64,000 nt of DNA. It comes from Sulfitobacter sp. LCG007. Its GTDB lineage: Bacteria; Pseudomonadota; Alphaproteobacteria; Rhodobacterales; Rhodobacteraceae. The notes beneath the pieces are model-generated. The model was given only the letters and a program-made list of their open reading frames with translations, had not been told where the DNA came from and searched no databases. The translations under genes were made by a program, and so were the position numbers. The stretch lies in assembly GCF_040801785.1 (NCBI RefSeq), contig NZ_CP161805.1:2046001-2110000 (forward strand), read 5' to 3'. This document shows, piece by piece, positions 18,577 through 31,144 of this stretch; position 1 is the first letter of the stretch, and the number at the start of each line of letters is the position of its first letter.

Positions 18577-19161
18577 TCAAGTGCCGATTGGCAAGCACTG
18601 CTGTCTGCCGTCTTCCAGATGGTAGACGACCCCCTGCCCGCCCGGGATGTCGTCGAGTTCGCGGATGGCGCGTCCGAGCACGATCAGGCGCAGCATCCGG
18701 CTGGTGACACCATGCGTCACCAGGATCGCCGGCCCCCGGAGATCGTCGAGGAAAGCCTTGCAGCGCCTGTATAACGCCTCGAAACCCTCTCCGCCGGGTG
18801 CGCGGTCGTAGTGCAGGAGAGAGCCGGAGTCGTCCCCGAAGGTCGCGCCACGGAGCTCAAGCTGATCGGCCGTCATTCCGGTCCATTCCCCGACGCCGAT
18901 CTCCTTCAGGCGCTCGTCGGTGCGGATCTCGTGAACCAGTCCCTGCAGCGCAAGGGCAGCCGTGTGCAGCGCCCGGACCTGCGGGCTCGAGATTGCCGTG
19001 CAGCCGGTGAGGTCACACCCCGACAGGATGTTGCGCTGGCGCAGGGCCTCGGCCACGCCCTGGTCGGTCAGCGCGGAATCGCGCCAGCCCTGCATGCGCC
19101 TGGCCGCGTTCCATTCCGTCTGGCCGTGACGCATGACGAAGAGCCTCGGGAACGCGCTCAC
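18577..19161 (-). CDS. Histidine phosphatase family protein (phosphoglycerate mutase-like)
   Basis: This 194-residue phosphatase has the catalytic RHG motif at residues 11-13 (VMRHGQTEWNAARRMQG), the second arginine region SSPQVRALHTA, the acidic GVGEWTG turn and the second histidine in LVTHGVTSR near residue 150. The substrate is unknown; relatives dephosphorylate sugar phosphates or cobalamin precursors. Its ATG overlaps the stop of the MscS-family gene by four bases, so the two are translationally coupled. A tRNA-Val gene follows 35 bases after its stop. Confidence 0.9.
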   Translation of the reverse strand: MSAFPRLFVMRHGQTEWNAARRMQGWRDSALTDQGVAEALRQRNILSGCDLTGCTAISSPQVRALHTAALALQGLVHEIRTDERLKEIGVGEWTGMTADQLELRGATFGDDSGSLLHYDRAPGGEGFEALYRRCKAFLDDLRGPAILVTHGVTSRMLRLIVLGRAIRELDDIPGGQGVVYHLEDGRQQCLPIGT

Positions 19162-21557
19162 CGATCCTCTCCGGGGCTTTCGGGTATATCGTAATCACGC
19201 GGCCCCTGCCCCTCATCGCCCTCGGGCCGCCTCTCCGGTGCGCGCGTCCGCCTGGGGGATTCTGCCGTGGCGATGCGAAGGGCCTGGCTGCTGCCGTCCT
19301 TGCCTTCTCCGAGCCAGAGGGTCCGCTGGGGAAAGGGTATCTCGATGCCCCGTTCGTCGAAAACCGTCTTCAGGGCGCCGTTATAGGCGCGGCCGATGCC
19401 CCATTGCTTGCCGGGCCGGGTCTTGATGCGCGCCCGCAGGACGACGGCATTGTCGCCGAAGGCCTCGACCCCGAACCATTCCAGATCTCCCAGCACGTCT
19501 CGCGCCATCTCCTCGTCCTGCTTCATCAGCGCGAAGGCATCATGCATCGCCGCCTTCACGTCCTCGACGTCCTCGCGGTAGGCCACGCCCATGTCGCAGA
19601 CGGAATAGCTGAATTCCTTCATGAAATTCGACACGAGGTCGACCGACGAGAACGGAATGATATGATACACCCCATGCAGATCGCGCAGCGAGACCGAGCG
19701 GACAGACAGGCGCTCGACCACCCCGGTGGTTGCGCCGGCCGTGACCACGTCACCCACGTTCATCGCGTTCTCGAACTGGATAAACACGCCGTTGATGATG
19801 TCCTGCACGAGTTTCTGTGACCCGAAGCCGACTGCCAGCCCGACAACGCCGGCAGACGCCAGCAGCGGGCCGATATCCAGGCCGATCTCGCTCAGCACGA
19901 ACATCAGCGTGAGCACGAGCAGGAGAATGGTGGCGGCATTGCGCAACAGGGTAAGAAGTGTGGTCTCGCGCGCCGTGGGCACCGACCCGTATTCGGGATT
20001 GAGCCGGTAGTCGACGAATGACGTCAGGGCCAGCCAGAGCGCGAAGGCGAACAGAAGGATGAGCGCGACCGAAAAGAGCGTTGCCGTGACCTGAATCCCG
20101 ACGCGGGTCTCGAGCCAGGCGCGCATGTCCAGAAGCCCGATGACGTCGAGCGCGAAGATCAGAACGCAGAACATCAGCACCAGCCGCAACACGCTGAAGG
20201 CCCGCGGCATGACGCGGTTCAGCCGGCGTTCCAGCAGTGGCAACTTCGCGCTGACGTCCTCGGGCAACGAGATGCCACGGGCGATCGCTCGGGCCAGCCA
20301 GCCGGATAGCAGCGCCGCGATCACGCCGGCGACCAGGATCTTGCCGAGCCCGACCAGCGCCGCATAGGTGACATCGGCCGGCTGGGTCATCACCACGAGA
20401 AACATTCCGGCGAGATACGCAAGCGCCGCCCAGTGCCAGTATCGTCCCAGTGCTGCCAGCCCCCGCGCGACGGGTCCCGGCGGCGTCGGAGGATATTCCT
20501 GCAAGGCGGGGCTCGGCGCGCCATCGGTCTCTTCCGCAGCGGCATCGAGCGCCAGACGCGGATCCGCCGTGGTCTCGAGCCAGCTTGCCACTTCCCGACG
20601 TCGGCGAAGGACCACATAGGCGAGATAGGCCAGCACGATCACCGTCAGAACTGCCGATACGGCGTTGCCCGCCGGTCTGCCGGCACTCTGGTTGACGATC
20701 GGAATGACCAGCAGATGGCCATATCCCAGAATGCTCACGACCACGCTCAGATAGCGCGACAACGCGCCGGCGGCCCGGTCGCCGACCGGGATGATCCTGA
20801 GGTCGCCGGCGATCGGAGACAGGACCGAGCGTATCGCGACCTTGATCAGTTCGACCACGAGAAACGCGTTCAGATAAAGCGCCTGGCGGATGCCGATCTG
20901 CCCCGGCGAGCCGATCAGGAAAAGCGCGACCGCATAGCCAAGAGCCCAGGCCAGCAGAACGACAAGCGCGCCGGCGACATTGGAACCGACGAAAAGGCCG
21001 ACAGAGCGCATGAAGTCGGCCTGCGCGGCGCGGGCCCCGAGACGCCGGTGAAAGTCGCGGGTGAGCCAGCGCAACAGGACGAACAATGAGACCGTGCACA
21101 GGATGATCAGGGCCAGCCCCCTCAGCGCGTCGAGGAGGACGTCGAGGTTCCCGGCGCTCAGCCCCTCGAATACCGAGCGGCCACTCAGAAGTTGATCGCG
21201 CAGTTCCAGCACGGCTGCGGCGGCGTCCTGAACGGTGGTCTGGGTGAAAACCGCGATCCGGCTTCCGAAGGAAAGGATATCGCCAGCGACGGTAGAGTCA
21301 TCCTCGCCATCCGTCGCCTCGCCCGACGGCGCCTGGGATTTCTCCAGCTCCGCAATCAGCCGGTCGCGCGCGTCAGGATCCTTCAGAACCTCCAGAAGGG
21401 CCGCCAGCGGCGCGGGCTCGTCCGACTGCGCACTGCCTTCGGCTTCGCTCGGGGATGCGGTGTTGAGCGTCTGCGCATCGGCCCCGGCACCGAGGGCGAA
21501 CCACGCCAGGGCCGCAAGCACAAGCGCATGAAACTTCAAGATCCTGGCAATCCGCAT
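19158..21557 (-). CDS. Large mechanosensitive ion channel, MscS family (YbiO-like)
   Basis: This 799-residue inner membrane protein probably opens under membrane tension to release solutes. It has a signal peptide (about residues 1-30, ending ADAQ) and a periplasmic region of about 130 residues. Multiple membrane segments follow, then the MscS pore helix and beta domain: ASAGVVGLAVGFGSQKLVQD, then FIQFENAMNVGDVV. It ends in a cytosolic C-terminal domain. The size and order resemble E. coli YbiO. I chose the ATG at 21557, with AGAGGG nine bases before; an ATG at 21587 is also in frame. Confidence 0.85.
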   Translation of the reverse strand: MRIARILKFHALVLAALAWFALGAGADAQTLNTASPSEAEGSAQSDEPAPLAALLEVLKDPDARDRLIAELEKSQAPSGEATDGEDDSTVAGDILSFGSRIAVFTQTTVQDAAAAVLELRDQLLSGRSVFEGLSAGNLDVLLDALRGLALIILCTVSLFVLLRWLTRDFHRRLGARAAQADFMRSVGLFVGSNVAGALVVLLAWALGYAVALFLIGSPGQIGIRQALYLNAFLVVELIKVAIRSVLSPIAGDLRIIPVGDRAAGALSRYLSVVVSILGYGHLLVIPIVNQSAGRPAGNAVSAVLTVIVLAYLAYVVLRRRREVASWLETTADPRLALDAAAEETDGAPSPALQEYPPTPPGPVARGLAALGRYWHWAALAYLAGMFLVVMTQPADVTYAALVGLGKILVAGVIAALLSGWLARAIARGISLPEDVSAKLPLLERRLNRVMPRAFSVLRLVLMFCVLIFALDVIGLLDMRAWLETRVGIQVTATLFSVALILLFAFALWLALTSFVDYRLNPEYGSVPTARETTLLTLLRNAATILLLVLTLMFVLSEIGLDIGPLLASAGVVGLAVGFGSQKLVQDIINGVFIQFENAMNVGDVVTAGATTGVVERLSVRSVSLRDLHGVYHIIPFSSVDLVSNFMKEFSYSVCDMGVAYREDVEDVKAAMHDAFALMKQDEEMARDVLGDLEWFGVEAFGDNAVVLRARIKTRPGKQWGIGRAYNGALKTVFDERGIEIPFPQRTLWLGEGKDGSSQALRIATAESPRRTRAPERRPEGDEGQGPRDYDIPESPGEDR

Positions 21558-21782
21558 CCTCGCCCGCCCTCTTCTCTTCCGGTTCATTCCGCCGTGTCCC
21601 GCGTTTATGCCGCCGACAGGATGGAAAGAAAAGTCGCGGCGCGCTCGGACAGTGCGGCGGGGACAGATCCGATTGGGCGGTCTGCAAGAGCGCGAACCCG
21701 ATACCCGCGGGGTCGCACCGTAACCGCCGCGTCGGGTCCGGCAGGAGTCCCTGCGTCCGGAGACTGTATGGTCAGGATAAGG

Positions 21783-21857
21783 TGGTGGGTGATAACGGAT
21801 TTGAACCGCTGACATCTTCGATGTGAACGAAGCGCTCTACCACTGAGCTAATCACCC
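21783..21857 (-). tRNA. tRNA-Val (CAC)
   Basis: On the minus strand the acceptor GGGTGAT (5' end at 21857) pairs with ATCACCC, followed by ACCA. The anticodon arm CTTCG-TTCACAT-CGAAG gives anticodon CAC. The T-arm contains GGTTCAAATCC. The length is 75 bases. Its anticodon stem matches that of the tRNA-Val(TAC) gene 3.3 kb away. Confidence 0.95.
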
Positions 21858-21999
21858 ATTCGGCCGGGATCTATCCAAAGCTCCCCGTCCTTGCAAGAGG
21901 CGGCGGCAAAAAACTGGCCGCCGAAGCCTTGCGAGGGCACCCGCAGCGGGGCAGGTCCGCGTCCAGACGGGTTCGCCCCTTCGCCGCGCTGGCGCAAGC

Positions 22000-22029
22000 A
22001 AAAACCCCCGCGACGCAGGTCGCGGGGGT
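22000..22029 (-). terminator. Terminator of lon
   Basis: ACCCCCGCGAC and GTCGCGGGGGT form an 11-bp stem around a GCAG loop (22004-22029). On the minus strand it is followed by a T5 run. It lies about 20 bases after the lon stop. Confidence 0.85.
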
Positions 22030-22050
22030 CGATGCCGTCACATGTCGCGC

Positions 22051-24462
<2,412 letters not shown>

Positions 24463-24562
24463 CATTTCATCCTTTACTAGCAGGAGAGCACCGGCCCCGC
24501 GAAACGGCAACCACGGCTCTCCCCGTCTCGGCTTGTTAACTTGGGCCTGAGGGCGGCCATTT

Positions 24563-24838
24563 TCAAGCGCGTGTCACCCCCGCCCGTCGAGGCAGTCTGC
24601 AACCTGGCACCATCGGCGGCAAGTCCGATCCTGTAGTTTGTGCGATACTCAACCACCAGATGATGGCATCCTGCCTGCATTTCTCGCGCAAACGTGACGC
24701 CAGACTCCGCCCGGAGGGCGGCGGTACGTACTTCCCTGTCATGGCGCGCGCCATCGCTGCGCCATGCCGCTGAACGCCATGACGTCCGTGCAGGGCCAAC
24801 ATCAGCAGCATTGCGTTAAGATTCGGTTCATCTGTCAT
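24563..24838 (-). CDS. Possible small protein downstream of tgt (uncertain)
   Basis: An open frame of 91 codons begins with ATG at 24838, 24 bases after the tgt stop, and has GGGGCG just upstream. The predicted N-terminus is MTDEPNLNAMLLMLALHGRH, with one short hydrophobic patch, then a basic C-terminus. I recognise no family. It fills most of the 399-base gap between tgt and lon. The basic, Arg/Pro-rich tail could equally be chance coding in GC-rich DNA. Confidence 0.3.
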   Translation of the reverse strand: MTDEPNLNAMLLMLALHGRHGVQRHGAAMARAMTGKYVPPPSGRSLASRLREKCRQDAIIWWLSIAQTTGSDLPPMVPGCRLPRRAGVTRA

Positions 24839-24861
24839 CGCCCCGGAGCCCGGCCGCAGCG

Positions 24862-25989
24862 TCAGAGCGGTGCGATGTCGCCATCGGCCCGGTCGGCATG
24901 GAAGCTTTGCTCGAACTGCGCGAAGCGCCCGGCGGCGATCGCCGCGCGCATTTCCGACATCAGATCCTGATAATATCTCAGGTTGTGCCATGTCAGCAGC
25001 ATCGAGGCGATGATCTCCTGGCTGCGGAAGACGTGGTGCAGATAGGCCCGGCTGTAGCCCCGGCAGGCAGGACATTCGCAGTCCGCATCGAGCGGACGCG
25101 GATCGTCCTGATGGCGCGCATTCTTGATGTTGACCACGCCGCGCCGGGTGAAGGCCTGCCCGGTTCGGCCCGACCGCGAGGGCAGCACGCAATCCATCAT
25201 GTCGATGCCACGCTTGACCGCGCCGACGATATCGTCCGGCTTGCCCACGCCCATCAGATAGCGCGGCTTGTCCTCGGGCAGCATGTCCGGCGCATGATCT
25301 AGGCAGGCGAACATCGCCTCCTGCCCCTCGCCCACGGCGAGCCCGCCCACGGCGTAGCCATCGAACCCGATGGCCTTGAGAGCCTCGGCGCTTTCCTCGC
25401 GCAGGTCGCGTTCCAGTCCGCCCTGCTGGATCCCGAAAAGCGCGTGGCCGGGGCGGTCTCCGAAAGCGTCGCGCGACCGTTGCGCCCACCGCATCGACAG
25501 GCGCATGCTTTCGGCGATCCGGTCGCGGTCGGCGGGCAGCGCCGGGCATTCGTCGAAACACATCACGATATCCGAGCCGAGCAGCCGCTGGATCTCCATC
25601 GAGCGCTCCGGCGTGATCTCGTGCTTCGAGCCGTCGATATGGCTGCGGAAAGTCACCCCGCGCTCGGTCAGCTTGCGCAGATCGGCAAGACTCATCACCT
25701 GGAAGCCCCCCGAGTCCGTGAGGATGGGACGGTCCCAGTTCATGAAGCGGTGCAGCCCGCCCAGCCGGTCGATCCGCTCGGCCGTGGGGCGCAGCATCAG
25801 ATGGTAGGTATTGCCAAGCAGGATATCCGCCCCGGTCGCCGCCACGCTTTCGGGCAGCATCGCCTTGACCGTCGCGGCGGTACCCACGGGCATGAAGGCG
25901 GGCGTGCGGATATCGCCGCGCGGGGTCGAGATGGTGCCGGTGCGCGCCTTGCCGTCACGGGCGGAGATGTCGAAGCGGAACTTTTCCAT
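24862..25989 (-). CDS. tgt: tRNA-guanine(34) transglycosylase
   Basis: The enzyme exchanges guanine 34 for preQ1 in tRNAs for Asp, Asn, His and Tyr on the queuosine pathway. The 375-residue protein starts [13 protein letters not shown] at 25989. It shows the active-site segment [14 protein letters not shown] and the nucleophile Asp in [15 protein letters not shown]. The zinc site is [25 protein letters not shown] is the likely ribosome site. Other queuosine genes are not in the window. Confidence 0.95.
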   Translation of the reverse strand: MEKFRFDISARDGKARTGTISTPRGDIRTPAFMPVGTAATVKAMLPESVAATGADILLGNTYHLMLRPTAERIDRLGGLHRFMNWDRPILTDSGGFQVMSLADLRKLTERGVTFRSHIDGSKHEITPERSMEIQRLLGSDIVMCFDECPALPADRDRIAESMRLSMRWAQRSRDAFGDRPGHALFGIQQGGLERDLREESAEALKAIGFDGYAVGGLAVGEGQEAMFACLDHAPDMLPEDKPRYLMGVGKPDDIVGAVKRGIDMMDCVLPSRSGRTGQAFTRRGVVNIKNARHQDDPRPLDADCECPACRGYSRAYLHHVFRSQEIIASMLLTWHNLRYYQDLMSEMRAAIAAGRFAQFEQSFHADRADGDIAPL

Positions 25990-26087
25990 CCGGCCCCTCT
26001 GCCGCAAATCCGCATGCCCGCCAAGAGCCTATTGCCACAATGCGCCCCGGTCCGCAGACTTCCCGCATTTCAGGAGGCAGAGATTTC

Positions 26088-27664
26088 ATGACGGACGACG
26101 ACCACCTGAACCGCATCGACGCGCTGACACGGACGGCCCGCACCACATGGCTGGTGCTTCTGGGCACGCTGGTTTTCGTGGTCATCACGCTTGCGGGCGT
26201 CGACCATGTCGACTTCTACGGCGTGGACCGCGCCACCAAGCTGCCTCTGGTCGATGTCGAGGTGCCGACGCGGTACTTCTTCCTCGCCGCTCCCATGCTG
26301 ATCGCGGCAATCCATTGTTACTTCCATCTTTACCTGATCCGGCTCTGGGATGCGCTGGGGGCGGCACCGCAGCGTCTGAAAGGAGTCAGGTTGGGCGACG
26401 CGGTCGCGCCCTGGCTGGTTTCAGATGCCGCCCTGCACCTGCGCAGCCGGCTGCGACAGGACAATTCCACGACTCGCCGCCCGCTCGAGTTGATCGCGAC
26501 GGTGCTCAACCTGGTTCTGGCATCGGGGTTCGGGCTGTTCGTGCTCGGCTGGCTTTAGTGGTCCTCAATGCCGGCCCGGTCTGTCTGGATGACGTTCTCG
26601 GCTGCCGCCATGCTGTTCATGTCTGCATATGCCGCGATTGCCAGCCTTGCCAAATGGCACAGCGGCTGAGAGCGGAAGGGATCACGCAGCATGTCCGCCT
26701 GATCGGATCCAGAACCCGGTGGGCCGCCATTGGTGTTGCGGTCGTTGTCCTGACCGCCGTCAGCTTGCTGCGCACCGAAGGTCCGGCAATTGTCCGCGCC
26801 AACCCGGTGATGATCGGCGCGTCCCTCGTCGAGCGTCCGGCCAGTTGGCTGCCATATGCGGTGGCGCGTTCAGAGTATCGCGCCACATGGTGTTCCCTCA
26901 ACAACATCAGGGATTGCGACAAGGTCAGCATCTACGATCCGGCGTTCGCTTCCGCCTGGAAGGCCCGTAGGGCTGCTCAGATCGCCGAAATGCGACGGCC
27001 CTCGTGGAGCAAGTGGCTCGCGCGTAAGCCAGACCTCCGGAATGCGGCGCTGAGATCGGCCTTCCTGGTGGGCGCGGACCTGCGCCGCGCGCGGATGGAC
27101 GGAGCGAAACTGCAGGGCGCGCATCTTGAGGGGGCGGACCTGAAGAATGCGCGATTGAGCGGTGTGAACCTCAAATCGGCTCAGGTGCAAGGCGTGAACC
27201 TCAGCCGAACGCGCATGGACGGTGTGAACCTCTTCGGAGCTCAGATGGAAGGTGCGGTGATCAACTATGCGCTTCTGGCAGGGACGCGAAACGACCCTTC
27301 GAAAATGAAGAACACGAACCTCAGCGCTGTCGAAAGCAAGGGCAGCGCGCTGAGGTTTGTCGATCTGACAGAGGCCGTCTTCGATCAAAGGACCGATTTC
27401 AGGAACGCCTTCCTCGACGCATCCGTCGCCATGACGCCGGAGTTCCGCGCGCAGATGGGCCATCCCTGCCAGTGGACCGATGCCGTTCTCGACGACGAGG
27501 CGTTCTTCGGACGGTGGCGCGGCTGGACGGAAGCGGGTCCAAACAGCGAGATATATTGGAAGAATCTGGCGCCCGCCGGCTTCTGGACCGTCGCCGCGAT
27601 ACCGCCGCCGGAGGGATGCGCATGGAAGGCCGAAAGCGCCGAAACGTCACGCGCAGAACCCTAG
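26088..27664 (+). pseudogene. Pentapeptide-repeat membrane protein, split by a stop and a frameshift
   Basis: The first part (26088-26558) starts MTDDDHLNRIDALTRTARTT, with AGGAGG upstream, and has two to three membrane segments. It meets TAG at 26556-26558. The same frame continues past the stop with family-like residues (SMPARSVWMTFSAAAML) to a TGA near 26668. The rest of the protein then appears in another frame: a membrane segment, then pentapeptide repeats at about 27030-27260 (for example ADLRRARMDGAKLQGAHLEG) and a C-terminal domain ending at 27664. Full-length relatives read as one chain, so this copy carries a nonsense change and a frameshift. Confidence 0.7.
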
Positions 27665-27773
27665 CGCGCGCCTAAGCGGCTTGCGCCGGGAGGGCGATAG
27701 GCAGCCATTTGCCATGCGGCAATTCTGCAGATGCGTGAACATGCGCCAACCGCTAGACTGCGGCCAGAGAACG

Positions 27774-28343
27774 ATGGTGACCGGGGACAGAGGACTTGAA
27801 AACGACGCGACAACGGGGCGCGGGGCATCCCGGCATGTGGTTCGCAATCTTGCGTCACATGCGCCCGGCTTTGCGCGCGGTGTCGTCATGACGGTCCTGC
27901 GGGATCTGACCACGCTCGAAGTGGTCGCGTCGCGGGTCCGCGAACAGCTCGGGGTCGCCACCGTGACGATTTCGGAAGTCGACCTGGACATGATCAGGCT
28001 GCGCGCCATTGTCGGCGAAAGGCTCGTCCAGGCGGTCATCGAAGGCAGCATTCCGCTTTCCTATTCGATCAGCCAGCATGTGGTGGCGATGAACTACCCG
28101 CTCATCGTCGCGGATGCGATGAGTCATCCGCTCATGTCGCGCGCAGCTGTGATCTCCGAGAACGCCATCGGGGCCTATGTCGGTGCGCCCCTTCACCGGA
28201 GCGACGGAACCTGCGTCGGCGCGCTGTCGGTGTTCGAGCGTCATCGGCGGGACTGGCGGCCGGAAGAGGTCGAGGTCGTGGTGGATGCCGCGCGCGAGGC
28301 GGAGGGCATTCTCAACCGCAAACGTCCCGGCGCGGGCAGCTGA
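27774..28343 (+). CDS. GAF domain-containing protein
   Basis: This 189-residue soluble protein has one GAF sensor domain at about residues 45-180, with the typical strand-loop pattern YPLIVADAMSHPLM, IGAYVGAPLHRSDGTCVGAL and the final VEVVVDAAREAE helix. It has no output domain, so it may act as a stand-alone ligand- or redox-sensing module. The cysteine pattern is too sparse to call a free-methionine sulfoxide reductase. The start at 27774 is the best fit; an internal ATG nearer the GAF domain is possible. Confidence 0.7.
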   Translation: MVTGDRGLENDATTGRGASRHVVRNLASHAPGFARGVVMTVLRDLTTLEVVASRVREQLGVATVTISEVDLDMIRLRAIVGERLVQAVIEGSIPLSYSISQHVVAMNYPLIVADAMSHPLMSRAAVISENAIGAYVGAPLHRSDGTCVGALSVFERHRRDWRPEEVEVVVDAAREAEGILNRKRPGAGS

Positions 28344-28466
28344 GCGCTTTTTCCGTGCGGCTCCGCTGACCTCGCGTTATCCTGGAACACATGGTCTCCG
28401 GTCACGTTGCGGTCATGCTCCGGGTGCGATACTGGAGCCGCCCCGAAGCACCGTCAGGAAACCAAG

Positions 28467-29852
28467 ATGCCCGTCCCCCTAACCTTCGGCTGGGAAGAAT
28501 GGATCTCCCTGCCAGAGCTCGGCCTGCCGGCCCTGCGCGCCAAGGTCGATACCGGCGCGCGGACATCCGCGCTTCATGCCAGCGACATCGAGGTTTTCGG
28601 CCCGGCCAACCGCCCGAAGGTGCGCTTTCTGGTGAACCCCGTGCAGGGGCGGGACGATCTGACCATCGCCTGCTCGGCCAGCATCGTCGACCGCCGCGAG
28701 GTGACATCGTCTAACGGCGAGGCCGAATCGCGCTATGTGGTCGCGACGCGGCTCGACGTGGGCGGTCAGACATGGCCGATCGAGGTGACGCTGACGAATC
28801 GCGCCGGCATGACCAGCCGGATGCTGCTGGGACGTCAGGCGCTGAGCGATCACATCTCGATCTCGCCGACCGAAAAATGCCTGCAACCGGAACTCAGCTA
28901 CGATGTCTATCATTCGGCCAACATGCGTCAGCAGGCGCCGAAGCGGGCACTGAGGCTCGCCGTGCTGAGCCGCGAGAACAACTACTCGACCGGCCGCATC
29001 GTCGAGGTCGGCGAGAAGCGCGGGCACACGGTCGAGGTGATCGACACCACCCGCTGCTACATGGCGATCAACGCGATGGCTCCGGAAGTTCATTACGACG
29101 GAAACCGCCTGCCCCGGTACGACGCCGTGATCCCGCGCATCGGCGCCTCGGTCACGCCCTATGGCTGCGCGGTCATCCGCCAGTTCGAGACCATCGGCAC
29201 GTATTGCGTCAACGGCTCGGCCGGGATCATGGCAAGCCGCGACAAGCTGCACGCGCATCAGGTGCTTGCCTCGCAGCGCATCGGCATGCCCATGACGGCC
29301 ATCGCGGCCTCGCCCAAGGACACATCGAACCTCATGCAGCTGGTCGGCGCCGCCCCGGTGATCGTGAAGCTGCTGGAATCGACCCAGGGCAAGGGCGTGG
29401 TGCTTGCCGAGACCCGCAAGGCGGCCGAGTCGGTGGTGGATGCCTTCCGCGGTCTCAAGGCGAACTTCCTCGTTCAGCGCTTCATCAAGGAGGCCGCCGG
29501 CGAGGACATCCGCTGCCTCGTGATCGGAGGCAGGGTCGTGGCGGCCATGAAGCGCAAGGGCGCGGATGGCGATTTCCGCTCGAACCTGCATCGCGGGGGC
29601 ACGGCAAGCAACGTGCGCATCTCGAAGGCCGAACGCGAGGCGGCGGTGCGCGCGGCCCGCGCCTTCGGGCTGGGGCTTGCCGGGGTCGATCTGCTGCGCG
29701 CGGCGGACGGGCCCAAGGTGCTCGAGGTCAATTCCTCGCCGGGTTTCGAGGGGATAGAGGCCGCAACCGCCCTGGACGTGGTGGGCAAGCTCTATGACGA
29801 GATCGAGGCCCGGGTGCGCCCCCAGCCCATGCGACGGCGCCGGGTCGCCTGA
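28467..29852 (+). CDS. RimB-like retropepsin domain fused to RimK-type ATP-grasp glutamate ligase
   Basis: This 461-residue fusion has two parts. Residues 1-145 form a DUF785/RimB-like aspartic protease-fold domain with [13 protein letters not shown] and MLLGRQAL. Residues about 160-455 form an ATP-grasp ligase with the RimK signature [12 protein letters not shown], then [17 protein letters not shown], and metal ligands in [14 protein letters not shown]. RimK adds glutamates to ribosomal protein S6 in E. coli, and related enzymes make gamma-Glu or other tails; the target here is unknown. AGGAAA precedes the ATG. Confidence 0.82.
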   Translation: MPVPLTFGWEEWISLPELGLPALRAKVDTGARTSALHASDIEVFGPANRPKVRFLVNPVQGRDDLTIACSASIVDRREVTSSNGEAESRYVVATRLDVGGQTWPIEVTLTNRAGMTSRMLLGRQALSDHISISPTEKCLQPELSYDVYHSANMRQQAPKRALRLAVLSRENNYSTGRIVEVGEKRGHTVEVIDTTRCYMAINAMAPEVHYDGNRLPRYDAVIPRIGASVTPYGCAVIRQFETIGTYCVNGSAGIMASRDKLHAHQVLASQRIGMPMTAIAASPKDTSNLMQLVGAAPVIVKLLESTQGKGVVLAETRKAAESVVDAFRGLKANFLVQRFIKEAAGEDIRCLVIGGRVVAAMKRKGADGDFRSNLHRGGTASNVRISKAEREAAVRAARAFGLGLAGVDLLRAADGPKVLEVNSSPGFEGIEAATALDVVGKLYDEIEARVRPQPMRRRRVA

Positions 29853-29881
29853 GCGATCCCCCGCCGCCTGTCGCGGAGCAT

Positions 29882-29904
29882 GGGACGCCTTTCGGGCGTC
29901 CCTT
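29882..29904 (+). terminator. Hairpin between convergent genes
   Basis: GGGACGCC (29882-29889) pairs with GGCGTCCC (29895-29902), followed only by TT. It lies between the RimB-RimK stop and the convergent HlyD-family stop. The short T tract makes it a weak terminator call. Confidence 0.4.
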
Positions 29905-29908
29905 GGGG

Positions 29909-31144
29909 TCAGTGGCCCGAGAAGACCAGCTGCTTGACCGGAAGCGTCAGCATCTGGCTGCGCAGCAGGATGGCGTGGACGATGCCGACCGTATCCACCG
30001 CATGCAGGAAAAGCCACTTGCCCAGGGGCATGTCCGGATCCTCCGCCAGCCGGTCGTGATTGCTGGTGTAGGCGTTCGCGATGCACGAGCTCCCCGGTGG
30101 AATATCGGCCGTCTGACCCGAATATAGCGGTTCCAGGTAGACCGTGATCGCTCCCGGAGGGGGCGTCCGGGCGGTATCGAGCAACTGGTCGCTCGGACGG
30201 AACTGCCCCGAGGCGATCACGTCCTGCACCTCGGTGATGATCATGGGCACGACGGTGAAGGGTTTCGAGACACAGCCCATCTCGACGATCATGCCGGGCT
30301 TGATGATCTGCGCATTGATCTGGTCGAACCCGGCCTGAAACCCCATCCTGCCGGCCTCGACAGGGACGAGGATGCCGGCAGGGCGCATGAAGGGGTTCAC
30401 CACGTCGCCCGGCCGCAGCACGAACTGCTCGATGCGTCCCGTGACACCGGCCACCACCGTCAGCCTGTCGAGCTGCTTTTGCGCCTGCGCGAGCCGCGCC
30501 TCGGCCGTGGTAAGCTGCGCCGGAAGCAGGGTGTCAATTCTCGCCTGCACGGACGCCTCGTTGGCGACCGCCGCGTCCACGACCCCCTGGCGGACGTCCA
30601 CGAGGTTCTCCAGCCGCTCGACCTCGCGAAGTGAAACGGCCGAGGACCCGCGCTCCTGCAGCGCAAGGTTGCGCGCCAGTTCCTCATCCGCCTGTCTGAG
30701 CGAGGCACGCGCCTGCGTGACGGCCCCCGTGGCAGAGGCAAGCTCGGTTCGCGCGACATCCATGCCGGCCCTGACCTCGGCGACCTGACCCTCTGCCGCG
30801 GCGACCGCCGCCAGCATTTCCGTATCGTCGAGCCGGAAGATCGGCGCCCCCTCCTCCACCACCTCGTTGTTGCTTACCAGTACCTCGGTTACCCGACCCG
30901 GGGTCTCGGACAGGATCGTCACGGTCCGGAAGTAGGACCGCACCGAGGTCGCCGACGGGTGATAGTAGAAGATCATCGTGATGAGCGAGATCGTGAGGAT
31001 CGCGCAGGTCGAGATGCCCCAACGCAATTCGTACCAGACCGAGAAGAAGTTGATCTCGTAGCCCAGCCGCTTGCCTTGGACATAGCGCCGGAAGAGATAA
31101 TCGGGAAGAACCGTGACCAGCGAGCAGAGAAGAAGCTCAACCAT
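29909..31144 (-). CDS. HlyD/YiaV-type membrane fusion protein
   Basis: This 411-residue periplasmic adaptor is anchored by N-terminal membrane segments (LLLCSLVTVLPDYLF, then CAILTISLITMIFYY). A biotinyl-lipoyl-like half is in PGRVTEVLVSNNEVVEEGAP, followed by a coiled-coil hairpin at about residues 120-230 and the second half VTGRIEQFVLRPGDVV. The anchored N-terminus matches the E. coli YiaV/YibH group. Its start overlaps the upstream DUF3302-like gene by eight bases. No transporter or outer membrane partner is adjacent; the substrate is unknown. Confidence 0.83.
   Translation of the reverse strand: MVELLLCSLVTVLPDYLFRRYVQGKRLGYEINFFSVWYELRWGISTCAILTISLITMIFYYHPSATSVRSYFRTVTILSETPGRVTEVLVSNNEVVEEGAPIFRLDDTEMLAAVAAAEGQVAEVRAGMDVARTELASATGAVTQARASLRQADEELARNLALQERGSSAVSLREVERLENLVDVRQGVVDAAVANEASVQARIDTLLPAQLTTAEARLAQAQKQLDRLTVVAGVTGRIEQFVLRPGDVVNPFMRPAGILVPVEAGRMGFQAGFDQINAQIIKPGMIVEMGCVSKPFTVVPMIITEVQDVIASGQFRPSDQLLDTARTPPPGAITVYLEPLYSGQTADIPPGSSCIANAYTSNHDRLAEDPDMPLGKWLFLHAVDTVGIVHAILLRSQMLTLPVKQLVFSGH

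Noticed and set aside
25811..27664. 617-codon plus-strand frame crossing from tgt into the pentapeptide gene
   Set aside because: Its first part is antisense to tgt; only the second part from about 26670 is real coding sequence, belonging to the split pentapeptide-repeat protein.
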